Positions 1-8,061 of a stretch of DNA of 64,000 nt are shown here, one piece after another; the stretch's first letter is position 1, and the number at the start of each line of letters is the position of its first letter. The stretch comes from Streptomyces hygroscopicus subsp. hygroscopicus (GTDB lineage Bacteria; Actinomycetota; Actinomycetes; Streptomycetales; Streptomycetaceae), in NCBI RefSeq assembly GCF_001553455.1, contig NZ_BBOX01000007.1, forward strand, positions 1-64,000. The letters run 5' to 3'. Both the position numbers and the translations under genes were made by a program. Under the pieces are notes generated by a model. The model ran no database searches. It was not told where the DNA came from and saw only the letters and a list, made by a program, of their open reading frames with translations.

Positions 1-1
1 G

Positions 2-1156
2 CGGCGGGCCGGGCTGCCCTGGCGCGCCGACCGCCACCGGGAGCTGCTGGACGAGCTGCTCGGCGAGCGCTATCCGGGCGGGCTGGAGCCGCAGCGTCTG
101 GCCGAGCTGGCCGACGAGGTGTCGCGCGCCTTCGGCACCCGGGTGCGGCCCGATCTGCCCGCCGAGGTCATCAGGGCGTTCGCCCGCGTGGGCATCTCGC
201 TCGGCTCGACCCGCGCCTGGGAGCTGCGGCGCATCGACCACCCCGCGGTGGAGCCGCTGCTGCGGTACAAGAAGCTCTACCGGCTGCACACCGCCCACGG
301 CTGGTCCTGGCTGCAGTCCTGGGTGCGCGACGGCCGCTTCCGCCCCGAGTACCTGCCCGGCGGCACCGTCTCCGGCCGCTGGACCACCCACGGCGGCGGG
401 GCGTTGCAGATCCCCAAGGTGGTGCGGCGCGCGGTGGTGGCCGACCCCGGGTGGCGGCTGGTCGTGGCCGACGCCGACCAGATGGAGCCCCGGGTGCTCG
501 CCGCGATCTCCCGCGACCCCGGCCTGATGGAGGTCGCGGGCAGCGGCCGTGACCTGTACACGACGCTGTCCGAGACGCGGGTGGTCGGCAACCGCGACCA
601 GGCCAAGCTCGCGCTGCTGGGTGCGGTGTACGGCCAGACCTCCGGCGACGGCCTCAAACACCTCGCGGCCCTGCGGCGGCGCTTCCCGGCGGCGGTGGCG
701 TACGTGGACGAGGCGGCCCGCGCGGGCGAGGAGGGGCGGCTGGTGCGCACCTGGCTGGGCCGCACCTGCCCGCCCGCCGGCGGCCCCGCCGAGGAACCGG
801 CCGACGAGGCGGGGCTGCCGCGGGACCTGGCGGAGCCGTCGTACGGCAGCACGGCCGGCGCCCGCGCACGCGGCCGGTTCACCCGGAACTTCGTGGTGCA
901 GGGCAGCGCCGCCGACTGGGCCCTGCTGATGCTCGCGGCGCTGCGGCGGTCGCTGGCCGGGGCGGGGCTGCGCGCGGAGATCGTCTTCTTCCAGCACGAC
1001 GAGGTGATCGTGCACTGCCCCGAGGAGGAGGCCGACACGGTCCGGGAGGCCATCGCCGAGGCGGGTGAGACGGCCGGCCGGATCGCCTTCGGGCCGACCC
1101 CGGTGCGCTTCCCCTTCACGATGGCGGCGGTGGAGTGCTACGCGGACGCGAAATGA
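2..1156 (+). CDS. DNA polymerase I-family protein (3'-5' exonuclease/polymerase type), 5' part missing
   Basis: This is the C-terminal polymerase half of a family A DNA polymerase; the frame is open from base 2, so the true start lies upstream of the window. Visible palm motifs are motif A DADQMEPR (metal-binding Asp), the fingers helix AKLALLGAVYG in place of the usual motif B, and motif C HDEVIVH with the second catalytic Asp. It ends in TGA. The shape fits the short actinobacterial 'bifunctional 3'-5' exonuclease/DNA polymerase' paralogue rather than the long replicative-repair PolA, but the N-terminal domain cannot be seen. Family membership is clear; the repair role is inferred from the family. 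Confidence 0.85.
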   Translation, partial: RRAGLPWRADRHRELLDELLGERYPGGLEPQRLAELADEVSRAFGTRVRPDLPAEVIRAFARVGISLGSTRAWELRRIDHPAVEPLLRYKKLYRLHTAHGWSWLQSWVRDGRFRPEYLPGGTVSGRWTTHGGGALQIPKVVRRAVVADPGWRLVVADADQMEPRVLAAISRDPGLMEVAGSGRDLYTTLSETRVVGNRDQAKLALLGAVYGQTSGDGLKHLAALRRRFPAAVAYVDEAARAGEEGRLVRTWLGRTCPPAGGPAEEPADEAGLPRDLAEPSYGSTAGARARGRFTRNFVVQGSAADWALLMLAALRRSLAGAGLRAEIVFFQHDEVIVHCPEEEADTVREAIAEAGETAGRIAFGPTPVRFPFTMAAVECYADAK

Positions 1157-1680
1157 AAACCGCGCCCGCCCACCCCCGGACCACGCCCGCCCCATCCCCA
1201 GGCCACGCCCGGCTCCCCCTGCACCGCGCCCGCCCACTCCCCAGACCGTGCCCGCCCGCTTCCCAGGCCACGCCCGGGACCCCCAGGCCACGCCCGCCCA
1301 CTTCCCCGGGCCACGTCCGGTCGCTCCCCAGGCCACGCCCGTCCGCTCCCCGCGCCGCGCCCGCCCACTCCCCAAGGCCACGCCCGGCTCCCCCAGACCA
1401 CGCCCGCCCACTCCCCGCACCGCGCCCGGTCGCTCCCCCGCACCGCGGCTCCCCCCGCACCGCGCCCACCCACTCCCCAGACCGCACCTGCCCGCTCCCC
1501 AGGCCACGCCCGCCCGTTTCCCCCCGACCGCGGGCAGCCCGTACCCGTGTCCCAAGCCGCGCCCATCCGTCCCTCACCCGCGCCCAGGGGACGCCGCTCC
1601 CCCGACCGGCGCAGCCCCACAGGCAGGGGCTCTGCTCGTCCCCACACGATGAGAGCGGAGGGCCGCCGGGCGGCGGCCCG
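1157..1680. repeat. Degenerate GC-rich tandem array
   Basis: The gap of about 550 bases before the mreB-like gene has no credible gene. It is filled by more than ten imperfect copies of a 20-27 base unit built on CCACGCCCGCCCACTCCCC, alternating with CCGCGCCCG variants. Frames on both strands run open through it only because the composition is so skewed. There are no unique spacers, so it is not a CRISPR array. Confidence 0.8.
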
Positions 1681-1707
1681 CCACGCCGCCCACAGGGGAG
1701 AGCCGCC

Positions 1708-2733
1708 ATGACCATCAGCCTCGAGGCACTGCGCCGCTGCTCCATCGCCGTCGACCTCGGCGCGGCCAGAACGCGTGTCTACCTCAGGCGTACCGGGCTC
1801 ATCGTCGACGAGCCGACCGTCGCCGCCGTGAACACCCGCACCGGCGGGCTGATCGCGGTCGGCACCCCGGCGGAGCGGATGACCGGGCGGACGCCCGCGC
1901 ACATCCGGGTCGTACGGCCGGTCTCCAACGGCACCGTCGTCGACATCGCCATGGCCCAGCGGATGCTGCGGCTGCTGCTGGGCGACAAGCTGCGCCGGGC
2001 CTGGCGGCGCCGTCCGCTGGTGAGCGCCGCCGTCTGCGTCCCGCACGACGCCCATCCGCTCACCGAGCGCGCCGCGGTGGAGACGCTCACCGGTATCGGC
2101 GCCCGGCGGGTGGAGCTGGTGGACTCCCTGATCGCCGCCGCCGTGGGCTGCGGTCTGCCCGTCGAGCAGCCCGAGGCCACGTTGATCGTGGTGTGCGGCG
2201 CGGCCACCACCCAGGTCGCGGTGTTGTCGCTGGGCTCGATCGTAGCCGCCGAGCGGGTGCCGGTGGGCGGGGACACCGTGGACCACGCCCTCGTCCAACT
2301 GCTGCGCAACGAACACGCGCTGATGCTGCCCAGCCAGGCCGTCCGCCCGCTGCACCTGGTGCTCAGGGACGACGCGCCGGCCGGGGGCACCGAGGTGCAC
2401 GGCCGGGACGTGGCCACCGGGCTCGCCCGGTCCGTACGGATCGATGTCGAGGGCGTACGGACCGCCGTCCGCACCCCGCTCACCGGGGTGGTGGACGCCA
2501 TCGGCACGGTGCTGCGCCGCTGTCCGCCCGATCTGGTGGCCGACCTCGCCGACCGCGGCATCATGCTGGCCGGCGGGAGCGCGGTGCTGCCCGGGTTCGA
2601 CACGATGCTGCGGGAGGCCACCGGTATGCCGGTGCAGATCGCCGACCACCCCGATGTGTGCGCGGTCGAGGGGCTCGGCGCGATGCTCGACGGCAAGGTG
2701 CAGCCCCTGGTGCTGGACGCGATGGTCTCCTGA
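1708..2733 (+). CDS. MreB/Mbl-like actin homologue (rod-shape protein family)
   Basis: A 341-residue protein of the MreB/Mbl family. The N-terminal phosphate-1 motif reads AVDLGAARTRVY (normally DLGTANT), phosphate-2 is near IVVCGAATTQVAVLS, and the adenosine motif is GIMLAGGSAVLPG near residue 285. The ATG is preceded by GGGGAG at a suitable distance. Length matches MreB (about 340). Streptomyces carry mreB and mbl plus a more divergent Mbl-like copy; this one is isolated from mreCD and has substitutions in phosphate-1, so it is more likely the divergent copy than the mre-cluster gene. Expected role: membrane-associated filaments in spore-wall synthesis (inferred). Confidence 0.85.
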   Translation: MTISLEALRRCSIAVDLGAARTRVYLRRTGLIVDEPTVAAVNTRTGGLIAVGTPAERMTGRTPAHIRVVRPVSNGTVVDIAMAQRMLRLLLGDKLRRAWRRRPLVSAAVCVPHDAHPLTERAAVETLTGIGARRVELVDSLIAAAVGCGLPVEQPEATLIVVCGAATTQVAVLSLGSIVAAERVPVGGDTVDHALVQLLRNEHALMLPSQAVRPLHLVLRDDAPAGGTEVHGRDVATGLARSVRIDVEGVRTAVRTPLTGVVDAIGTVLRRCPPDLVADLADRGIMLAGGSAVLPGFDTMLREATGMPVQIADHPDVCAVEGLGAMLDGKVQPLVLDAMVS

Positions 2734-2815
2734 GCCCCGCACCTGAACCGCACCTGAACCGCACCTGAACCGGACCGGTCGGCCCGGTCGGCCCGGTCGG
2801 CCCGGCTCCTGACGC
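2734..2815. repeat. Two short tandem arrays after the mreB-like gene
   Basis: Three copies of CACCTGAACCG (11 bases) are followed by about four copies of GGTCGGCCC (about 10 bases). Beyond them, up to the sigma-factor start, the only notable element is GGAACTT at 2822, which resembles an ECF -35 hexamer but lacks a convincing -10 partner. Confidence 0.7.
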
Positions 2816-2934
2816 CTGATCGGAACTTCTCCGCGACGCGTTGAGCGGCGGCCTCACCCCGTGCGTAGTGAAGGGGGAAGAGGCCGACATGGCCGCCGAT
2901 CCCCCCGGGGGCCCAGACCGGGAGTCGTCCGTTG

Positions 2935-3531
2935 ATGTTGTCCAACTCAGGTCAGGTCCTGGAGGTTCAGGTGCACGACGACGCCGCCGTGTCCGATGAG
3001 CGTCCGTCGAGATCCAGGCGTGGTACGCCGGACGAGCAGCTGATGCGTGCGCTCTACCAGGAGCACGCCGGGCCGTTGTTCGCGTTCGTCCTGCGTCTGG
3101 TCGCGGGCGACCGGCACCGTGCGGAGGACGTCGTCCAGGAGACCCTGCTGCGCGCCTGGCGGAACGCCGACCAGCTGTCCCGGGCCACCGGCTCCATCCG
3201 GCCCTGGCTGGTCACGGTCGCCCGGCGGATCGTGATCGACGGCCACCGCAGCCGGCAGGCCCGGCCGCAGGAGGTCGACCCCTCCCCGTTGGAGCTCATG
3301 CCCGCGGAGGACGAGATCGACCGTGCGCTGCGGCTGATGACCCTGACCGACGCGATGCAGGACCTCAGCGACGCCCACCGCGAGGTGCTGGTCGAGACCT
3401 ACTTCAAGGGACGGACCGTCAGCGAGGCGGCCCAGACCCTCGGCATACCCAGCGGGACGGTACGGTCCCGGGTCTTCTACGCGCTGCGCTCGATGAAGCT
3501 CGCGCTCGAGGAGAGAGGAGTGACGGCATGA
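2935..3531 (+). CDS. ECF RNA polymerase sigma factor (first of two)
   Basis: A 198-residue ECF sigma factor. Region 2 includes RAEDVVQETLLRAWRN (residues about 60-75) and SIRPWLVTVARRIVIDGHR; region 4 is the helix-turn-helix SEAAQTLGIPSGTVRSRVFYA near the C-terminus. The start is ATG 2935 behind GGGAG at 2920-2924; TTG 2932 is an equally spaced alternative. The stop overlaps the next gene's ATG by four bases (ATGA), so sigma factor and anti-sigma are translationally coupled. It probably directs RNA polymerase to a small stress regulon and its own promoter; targets cannot be read from sequence. Confidence 0.92.
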   Translation: MLSNSGQVLEVQVHDDAAVSDERPSRSRRGTPDEQLMRALYQEHAGPLFAFVLRLVAGDRHRAEDVVQETLLRAWRNADQLSRATGSIRPWLVTVARRIVIDGHRSRQARPQEVDPSPLELMPAEDEIDRALRLMTLTDAMQDLSDAHREVLVETYFKGRTVSEAAQTLGIPSGTVRSRVFYALRSMKLALEERGVTA

Positions 3532-4355
3532 CAGCGCAGACGCACCACCACCCGGGACATGACGCCGTCGGCGCGTATGCGCTCGGCGTGCTCGACGAGG
3601 CGGACGCCACCCATGTCGAGGAGCATCTGGCCGGCTGCGCCCAGTGCGGACGGCGGCTGGACGAGCTGACCGGACTGGAACCCCTGCTGGCCGATCTGGC
3701 CGCCGACGTCCCCGGGATCCACGGCACCCCCGGGCGGACCCCGCTCGGGGGCCACACGCCGCATGCCTTCAGCGCCACGCCCCACGCCATCGAGACGCTC
3801 ACCGCCCGCCCCGGTCCCGCCCTGCTCCACCGCATGCTCGGCGAGGTCGCCGCGTCCCGCGCCAAGCGGCGGCGGCGCGGTCTGTACCTGGTCGCGGCGG
3901 CGGCCGCCCTGATCATCGGCGGCCCGCTCGGCACCATCGCGGTCACCTCCGGCTCAGGCAGCTCCGGCTCGGACAGCTCCGTATCGGCCGGTGCCGCCGA
4001 GAGCACCCTCTTCGCGGGGATGCCGGACAAGGTGCGGGGCACCGACCCGGACACCAAGGTGGACGCGGCGGTCGCGCTGGAGGACAAGCTGTGGGGCACC
4101 GACGCGGTCCTCCGGCTGAAGAACGTCAAGGGCCCCCTGGACTGCAGCCTGATCGCGATCTCCAAGGACGGTCAGGAGCAGACGATGACGACCTGGTCCG
4201 TGCCCGCGTGGGGATACGGGATCGAGGACAGCCCCAGGGCGGTGGCGAGAGAGCCGCTGTGGGCCCACGGCGGCGCGGCCATGCAACGCGCCGACATCGA
4301 TCGCTTCGAGGTCCGTACGAGCGAGGGAAAGCGTCTGATCTCCCTGGACGTGTGA
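3528..4355 (+). CDS. Membrane anti-sigma factor with N-terminal zinc-binding domain
   Basis: A 275-residue partner of the preceding sigma factor. The N-terminus has the zinc anti-sigma motif H-x3-C-x2-C (HLAGCAQC, about residues 34-41) expected to hold the sigma factor. A single transmembrane helix (LYLVAAAAALIIGGPL, about residues 118-135) follows basic KRRRR, and the extracellular half resembles the RskA-type sensor domain. Translation is coupled to the sigma gene by ATGA. The topology predicts release of the sigma factor by proteolysis of this protein (known for RskA-type proteins). The last codons and stop are tandemly duplicated just downstream. Confidence 0.88.
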   Translation: MTAQTHHHPGHDAVGAYALGVLDEADATHVEEHLAGCAQCGRRLDELTGLEPLLADLAADVPGIHGTPGRTPLGGHTPHAFSATPHAIETLTARPGPALLHRMLGEVAASRAKRRRRGLYLVAAAAALIIGGPLGTIAVTSGSGSSGSDSSVSAGAAESTLFAGMPDKVRGTDPDTKVDAAVALEDKLWGTDAVLRLKNVKGPLDCSLIAISKDGQEQTMTTWSVPAWGYGIEDSPRAVAREPLWAHGGAAMQRADIDRFEVRTSEGKRLISLDV

Positions 4356-4453
4356 ATCTCCCTGGACGTCCGCTCGTCCCTGGTGTCGATCTTCCTGAGC
4401 TGATCCCCGGACTTCCTGAGCTGATCCCCGGACTTCCTGGGCTGATCCCCGGA
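4338..4453. repeat. Tandem copies beginning in the anti-sigma gene's last codons
   Basis: The 18 bases ending in the stop codon (ATCTCCCTGGACGTGTGA, 4338-4355) recur immediately as ATCTCCCTGGACGTCCGC (4356-4373). They are followed by three perfect or near-perfect 21-base units (CTTCCTGAGCTGATCCCCGGA) at 4391, 4412 and 4433. Confidence 0.85.
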
Positions 4454-4501
4454 CGCCCGATGTCACTCGGACCGCCGTTCATCGCGTGCGGCGTGGTGAG
4501 C

Positions 4502-4529
4502 GGAATGTTACACAGAGTGTGATATGTCG
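4502..4529 (+). promoter_or_regulatory. Candidate ECF-type promoter for the second sigma gene
   Basis: GGAATG at 4502 resembles the GGAA(C/T) -35 element of ECF promoters, and GTC at 4526-4528 could be the -10 core about 19 bases on. This is the only relatively AT-rich stretch before the second sigma gene, 42 bases from its start. Autoregulation is typical of these genes, but the spacing is slightly long. Confidence 0.3.
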
Positions 4530-4570
4530 TGCTTCGCGTCCCCGGGGGGTCCGGATCCGAGGAGGCACCC

Positions 4571-5116
4571 GTGGCTGACCCGGACGCCCATCAACAGCGC
4601 ATGTTCGCTCAGTATGTGCTGCCCGAGGTCGAGGTGCTGCTGCGCGTGGCGATGTCACTGACCGCCCAGCGAGCCGACGCCGAGGATCTCGTGCAGGACA
4701 CGCTGCTACGGGCGTACCGGGCAGTCGGCCGTTTCGACGGGAGACATCCACGGGCCTGGCTGCTGACGATCATGCGGCACGCGGAGGTCAGCCGGCGCCG
4801 CCAGCGCCGGCCCCGGCTGCTCGACGATCCGGACACCGAGCTGGAGCGGCTGGTCCCCGCCCGGGACGCGACCCCGGAGGAACTGGTGGTCGACACGACG
4901 TTCGACGAGGCCGTGGACGCCGCGTTCACGGCACTTCCGCTGAGGGACCAGCAGGTGGTGCGGCTGGTGCATGTGGACGGGCTGTCGTACGCGGAGGCCG
5001 CACAGGTGCTGGACGTCCCCAAGGGGACGGTGATGAGCAGGCTGCACCGGGCGCGCAAGCGGATCCGGAACCAGCTGCTGGCCGCGGGAGTGGAATCGGA
5101 GCGAGGTGGCGCATGA
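4571..5116 (+). CDS. ECF RNA polymerase sigma factor (second of two)
   Basis: A 181-residue ECF sigma factor. Region 2 contains QRADAEDLVQDTLLRAYRA and HPRAWLLTIMRHAEVSRRR; region 4 is SYAEAAQVLDVPKGTVMSRLHRARKR. GTG 4571 is chosen because GAGGAGG at 4559-4565 is correctly placed; GTG 4529 in the same frame lacks such a site. The stop overlaps the following anti-sigma ATG (ATGA). It sits 215 bases after another complete sigma/anti-sigma pair, but the two sigma sequences are quite different, so this is not a recent tandem duplication. Confidence 0.92.
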   Translation: MADPDAHQQRMFAQYVLPEVEVLLRVAMSLTAQRADAEDLVQDTLLRAYRAVGRFDGRHPRAWLLTIMRHAEVSRRRQRRPRLLDDPDTELERLVPARDATPEELVVDTTFDEAVDAAFTALPLRDQQVVRLVHVDGLSYAEAAQVLDVPKGTVMSRLHRARKRIRNQLLAAGVESERGGA

Positions 5117-5571
5117 GCAGATGGACATGGTGGCGGACCACGCGGACCCCCCGGACCGGCCTACCCACGAGGGACACCGAACCGCGCCGGTCCGCCCGGT
5201 GCCCGGTGGGCGCGCCGATGCTCCAGTCGTATCTGGACGGGGAACTGGACGCGCCGGCCGCGGCCCGGGTGCGGGCCCATGTGGCCGAGTGCCACCGCTG
5301 CGCCCGGGAGCTCGCCGTCTATCAGCGCATCAGCGAGGCGCTGGCCGCCCGTGCGGTGACGGACGAGGCGGTACTGGACCGGCTCAGGGACTTCGCGGAG
5401 TCCCTCGCCGAGCGGGAGGGCCGGGAGCCGGGGGCGGAGCCGCTGCCGGAGCCGGTCCCGGGGACGGAGACGCTGCCGGAGCCGGTGTCGGGGACGGAGA
5501 CGGTCCCCGGGACGGCGCCGGGGGCGGAGCGGGACGCGGATCAGGGCGCGGTGCACAAGGCCGGAGGCTGA
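5113..5571 (+). CDS. Soluble zinc-finger anti-sigma factor (ZAS family)
   Basis: A 152-residue protein with the ZAS signature H-x3-C-x2-C (HVAECHRC, residues about 57-64) within YLDGELDAPAAARVRAHV, the usual cytoplasmic anti-sigma fold. No transmembrane segment is present, unlike the membrane anti-sigma of the preceding pair. The last 50 residues are a Glu/Pro-rich repeat (units like LPEPVPGTET) with no family counterpart. It is coupled to the sigma gene by ATGA. Its 3' part lies opposite the end of the extended lspA frame. It probably sequesters the upstream sigma factor; redox sensing through zinc is possible but not shown. Confidence 0.85.
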   Translation: MSRWTWWRTTRTPRTGLPTRDTEPRRSARCPVGAPMLQSYLDGELDAPAAARVRAHVAECHRCARELAVYQRISEALAARAVTDEAVLDRLRDFAESLAEREGREPGAEPLPEPVPGTETLPEPVSGTETVPGTAPGAERDADQGAVHKAGG

Positions 5572-6253
5572 CGACCGGATCGGCCCCCGCGACCGGACCG
5601 GCCCCTGCACCCGGACCGGGCCCCGTAACCGGACCCAGCCCTGCACCCGGACCGGTCCCCGCGACCGGGCCGGGCCCTGCAACCGGACCGGGCCCCGCGA
5701 CCGGACCGGGCCCCGCAACCGGACCGGGCCCCGCAACCGGACCCGGCAGCGCGGCGGCCCGTTGCCGCACGGTCCTGCGCAGCAACAGAGCGGCGGTGAG
5801 CAGGGTTCCGGTGACCAGGGCCACATCGGCGAGGTTGAACACCGGGCCGTGGGCGTCCACCATGATCCAGTCGATGACGGCGCCGCGCAGCGGGCCCGGC
5901 GCCCGGATCAGCCGGTCGGCGCCGTTCCCCGTCGCGCCCCCGGCGATCAGCCCCAGGGCCAGTGCCGCGCCCCGGCCGCGGGCCCGCAGCCCCGCTCCGG
6001 CCGCGGTCAGCGTGGCGACCGCGCCGGCGAGCGTGATCACGACGATCAGCGCGGGGCGGCTGTGTCCGAGGCCGAAGGCCACCCCGGTGTTGCGCACCAG
6101 CAGCGCGCAGAACGGTCCGAACCGGGCCTGTGGCCCCCAGGTACCGCTCCACGCGGCCAGCGCCATCGCCTTGGTCAGCTGATCGGCCACGATCACGGCG
6201 AGCGCGAGCAGGGGGAAGAGCAGCCGGCCGGCCGCCGGGTGGGGCTTCATCAT
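5384..6253 (-). CDS. lspA: Lipoprotein signal peptidase (signal peptidase II) with repetitive C-terminal tail
   Basis: LspA cleaves the signal peptide of prolipoproteins after the +1 cysteine is lipidated. Family marks: four hydrophobic segments, VADQLTKAMA near residue 23, RNTGVAFGLG, catalytic Asp in GNGADRLI, and FNLADVAL carrying the second Asp. ATG 6253 follows AGGGAGG. The normal protein ends near RRTVRQRAAAL (about residue 170), but the frame continues for about 115 residues: first PGPVAG repeats encoded by 18-base tandem units, then Pro/Ala/Gly sequence antisense to the ZAS anti-sigma gene. The tail looks like a stop codon lost in a repeat expansion. The active enzyme portion appears intact. 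Confidence 0.85.
   Translation of the reverse strand: MMKPHPAAGRLLFPLLALAVIVADQLTKAMALAAWSGTWGPQARFGPFCALLVRNTGVAFGLGHSRPALIVVITLAGAVATLTAAGAGLRARGRGAALALGLIAGGATGNGADRLIRAPGPLRGAVIDWIMVDAHGPVFNLADVALVTGTLLTAALLLRRTVRQRAAALPGPVAGPGPVAGPGPVAGPGPVAGPGPVAGTGPGAGLGPVTGPGPGAGAGPVAGADPVVSLRPCAPRPDPRPAPPPAPSRGPSPSPTPAPAASPSPGPAPAAAPPPAPGPPARRGTPRSP
5572..5755. repeat. 18-base tandem array inside the lspA 3' extension
   Basis: About nine imperfect units of the type GACCGGGCCCCGCAACCG lie just after the anti-sigma stop and, read on the minus strand, encode the PGPVAG repeats of the lspA tail. The lower part (5680-5750) is nearly perfect. Confidence 0.85.
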
Positions 6254-6690
6254 CGGCCTCCCTGGGGGTGGGGGGCCGGTCCGCGGGCGCGGTCCGCGGC
6301 CCGGGAGGGAAACCCGCTGGACGTCCACCCCGCTTCCCTTCCGGCGGGACGAATCCGGGGCCGGGAGGGCACGCGGGCGGCCCGGCGGGGTCCCGGGCGC
6401 AAGGGCGGACGGTACGGCGGGCCTGGCCGGAAACCCGCACGCTACGACCCGACCCCGGCCGAAAGCGCGGACGGTACGGGCCAGCCCCTGGACGAAAACT
6501 CGCACGGTACGACCCGGCTCCTGGCCGAAAACCCCGACGGGCCGCCCAGCCCCCGGCCAAAACCCGCACGATACGACCCAGCCCCCGGCCCAAAACCCGC
6601 ACGGGCCGCCCAGCCCCCAGCCAAAAACCCGCACGGCACCACCCAGCCCCCAGCCGAAAACCCCGACGGGCCGCCCAGCCCCCGGGCGCA
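6254..6690. repeat. Intergenic array of about 33-base units
   Basis: The gap between lspA and the GH5 gene carries no gene. From about 6425 to 6690 it consists of eight or so imperfect units such as AAAACCCGCACGATACGACC followed by CAGCCCCCGGCC, alternating GATACGACC and GACGGGCCGCC variants. The first 170 bases (6254-6420) hold the lspA ribosome site and GC-rich filler. Confidence 0.8.
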
Positions 6691-6694
6691 AAGG

Positions 6695-6730
6695 GCGAGG
6701 GCCCGCGGGCGGATGCCTGCGGGCCCTCGC
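6695..6730 (-). terminator. Strong hairpin terminator after the GH5 gene
   Basis: A 16-base stem with one mismatch (GCGAGGGCCCGCGGGC against GCCTGCGGGCCCTCGC) closes a four-base GGAT loop, 54 bases beyond the stop of the minus-strand glucanase. No U-tract, as usual in Streptomyces. Confidence 0.75.
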
Positions 6731-6783
6731 TGCCGTCCGTCGCCGTGGTTACCGGCGCGGTACCGAAGGGGTCACTCCGACGG

Positions 6784-8061
6784 TTACTTCTTCCCCTTCG
6801 CCTCGAGCAGAGGCGTCTGGTACTTGGACAGCATCTTCATCTTGTTCTTGTCGATGGTCTTCCAGTCGTTCTTCAGCACACCACCGGTGTCACCCGAGTC
6901 CGGGTTCCAGGTCCAGTAGGTGTAGCTGATCTGGTTCTTCTTGAGGTAGTCCATCAGGGCGTTCTGCCAGACGGCCTCGGAGCTCTTGCCGGCGGTCTTC
7001 TTACCACCGAACTCACCCAGCAGCACCGGGGCGATGTTCTGCTTCTTGATGTACGCCCAGTGCTTCTCCCAGATGGCCGGCATGTTCTTCGGGAAGTCCT
7101 TCGCCATGAACCAGTTCTGGTTGTAGACGCCCGGTCCGTAGTCGTGGGCCGAGTAGACGACCTTGTTCGGCTCCTTGAGCTTCACCGGGTGCTTCTTCAC
7201 GCCCTGGAGGTCGCCGCCCCACCAGAACTGCTCGTCCTTGAAGCGGTCGGTGCCCTCGACGAAGATCAGCCAGTTCTTGTTGACCTTGTGGATGGCGTTA
7301 CCGGCCTTGGTGGCCGCCAGCTGCCAGTCGGTCTTCGGGTTGCCGTCGCCCCACGTGGCCTGGCCACGCGGCTCATTGTGCAGGTCGGCGCCGATCACCC
7401 GGTCGTTGTTCTGGTAGCGCTTGGCCAGCTTGACCCAGTCGTCCAGCCACTGCTTCTCGGACAGGTTCTGGGAGTACCACAGCTCACTCTGGCTGTACTG
7501 GTCCGGACGGTGCTGGTCCAGGATCACCCGCATGCCCCGGTCGGTGGCACCCTTGACGATCTTGTCCATGATCTGCTGGGGGGTGAGGCCCTTCAGATCG
7601 GGGTTCTTGTGGAAGTCGATGCCGTTGGGCTTGGACGACGACTTGAACATCTCGTTGGAGTACGGCAGGCGCAGGGTGTTGAAGCCCTGCTTGGCCATCT
7701 GGTCCAGCATCGACTCCCAGCTACGGGTCCACAGGCCGTGCGGCGCGAAGGTCTCGGTCTCGAAGCCGAACCAGTTCACACCGGTCAGGACGACCTTCTT
7801 GCCGTCCGCGTCCACGATGTCGCCCTTCTTGGTCGACAGCGGACCCTCAGCACCCGCACCAGTGGCCTTGGCCGCGGAGGTGGTAGTGGCGGACGTACCC
7901 GCCTGGCCCTGGTCGTTGTTCACCGCGAAAGCGGTGACGGTGCCACCCACGGCAGCAGCAGCGACGACGGCCGCCGCGATACCGAAGCGGAGACGCTGCG
8001 AGCGCGGCGTGCGCTTGGTCTCGGTGGTCGGGGCGTTGTTCTGGTCCATGGGGGAATTCAT
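6784..8061 (-). CDS. Membrane-anchored or secreted GH5 family endoglucanase
   Basis: A 425-residue glycoside hydrolase family 5 protein. After a short basic cytoplasmic segment, one hydrophobic helix (FGIAAAVVAAAAVGGTVTA, about residues 26-44) acts as signal or anchor. The barrel contains GVNWFGFET, GFNTLRLPYSN, the acid/base Glu in DLHNEPRG and the nucleophile Glu in LLGEFGG; YTYWTWNPDSGDTGG is the closing strand. There is no cellulose-binding module, unusual for a secreted Streptomyces cellulase used in feeding. ATG 8061 follows AGGAG and overlaps the stop of the upstream receiver gene (ATGA). Context with a glycan synthase favours trimming of the organism's own polymer (inference). Confidence 0.88.
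   Translation of the reverse strand: MNSPMDQNNAPTTETKRTPRSQRLRFGIAAAVVAAAAVGGTVTAFAVNNDQGQAGTSATTTSAAKATGAGAEGPLSTKKGDIVDADGKKVVLTGVNWFGFETETFAPHGLWTRSWESMLDQMAKQGFNTLRLPYSNEMFKSSSKPNGIDFHKNPDLKGLTPQQIMDKIVKGATDRGMRVILDQHRPDQYSQSELWYSQNLSEKQWLDDWVKLAKRYQNNDRVIGADLHNEPRGQATWGDGNPKTDWQLAATKAGNAIHKVNKNWLIFVEGTDRFKDEQFWWGGDLQGVKKHPVKLKEPNKVVYSAHDYGPGVYNQNWFMAKDFPKNMPAIWEKHWAYIKKQNIAPVLLGEFGGKKTAGKSSEAVWQNALMDYLKKNQISYTYWTWNPDSGDTGGVLKNDWKTIDKNKMKMLSKYQTPLLEAKGKK

Noticed and set aside
1160..1640. CRISPR-like appearance of the first repeat array
   Set aside because: Units are degenerate and contiguous with no unique spacers, and there are no cas genes in the window.
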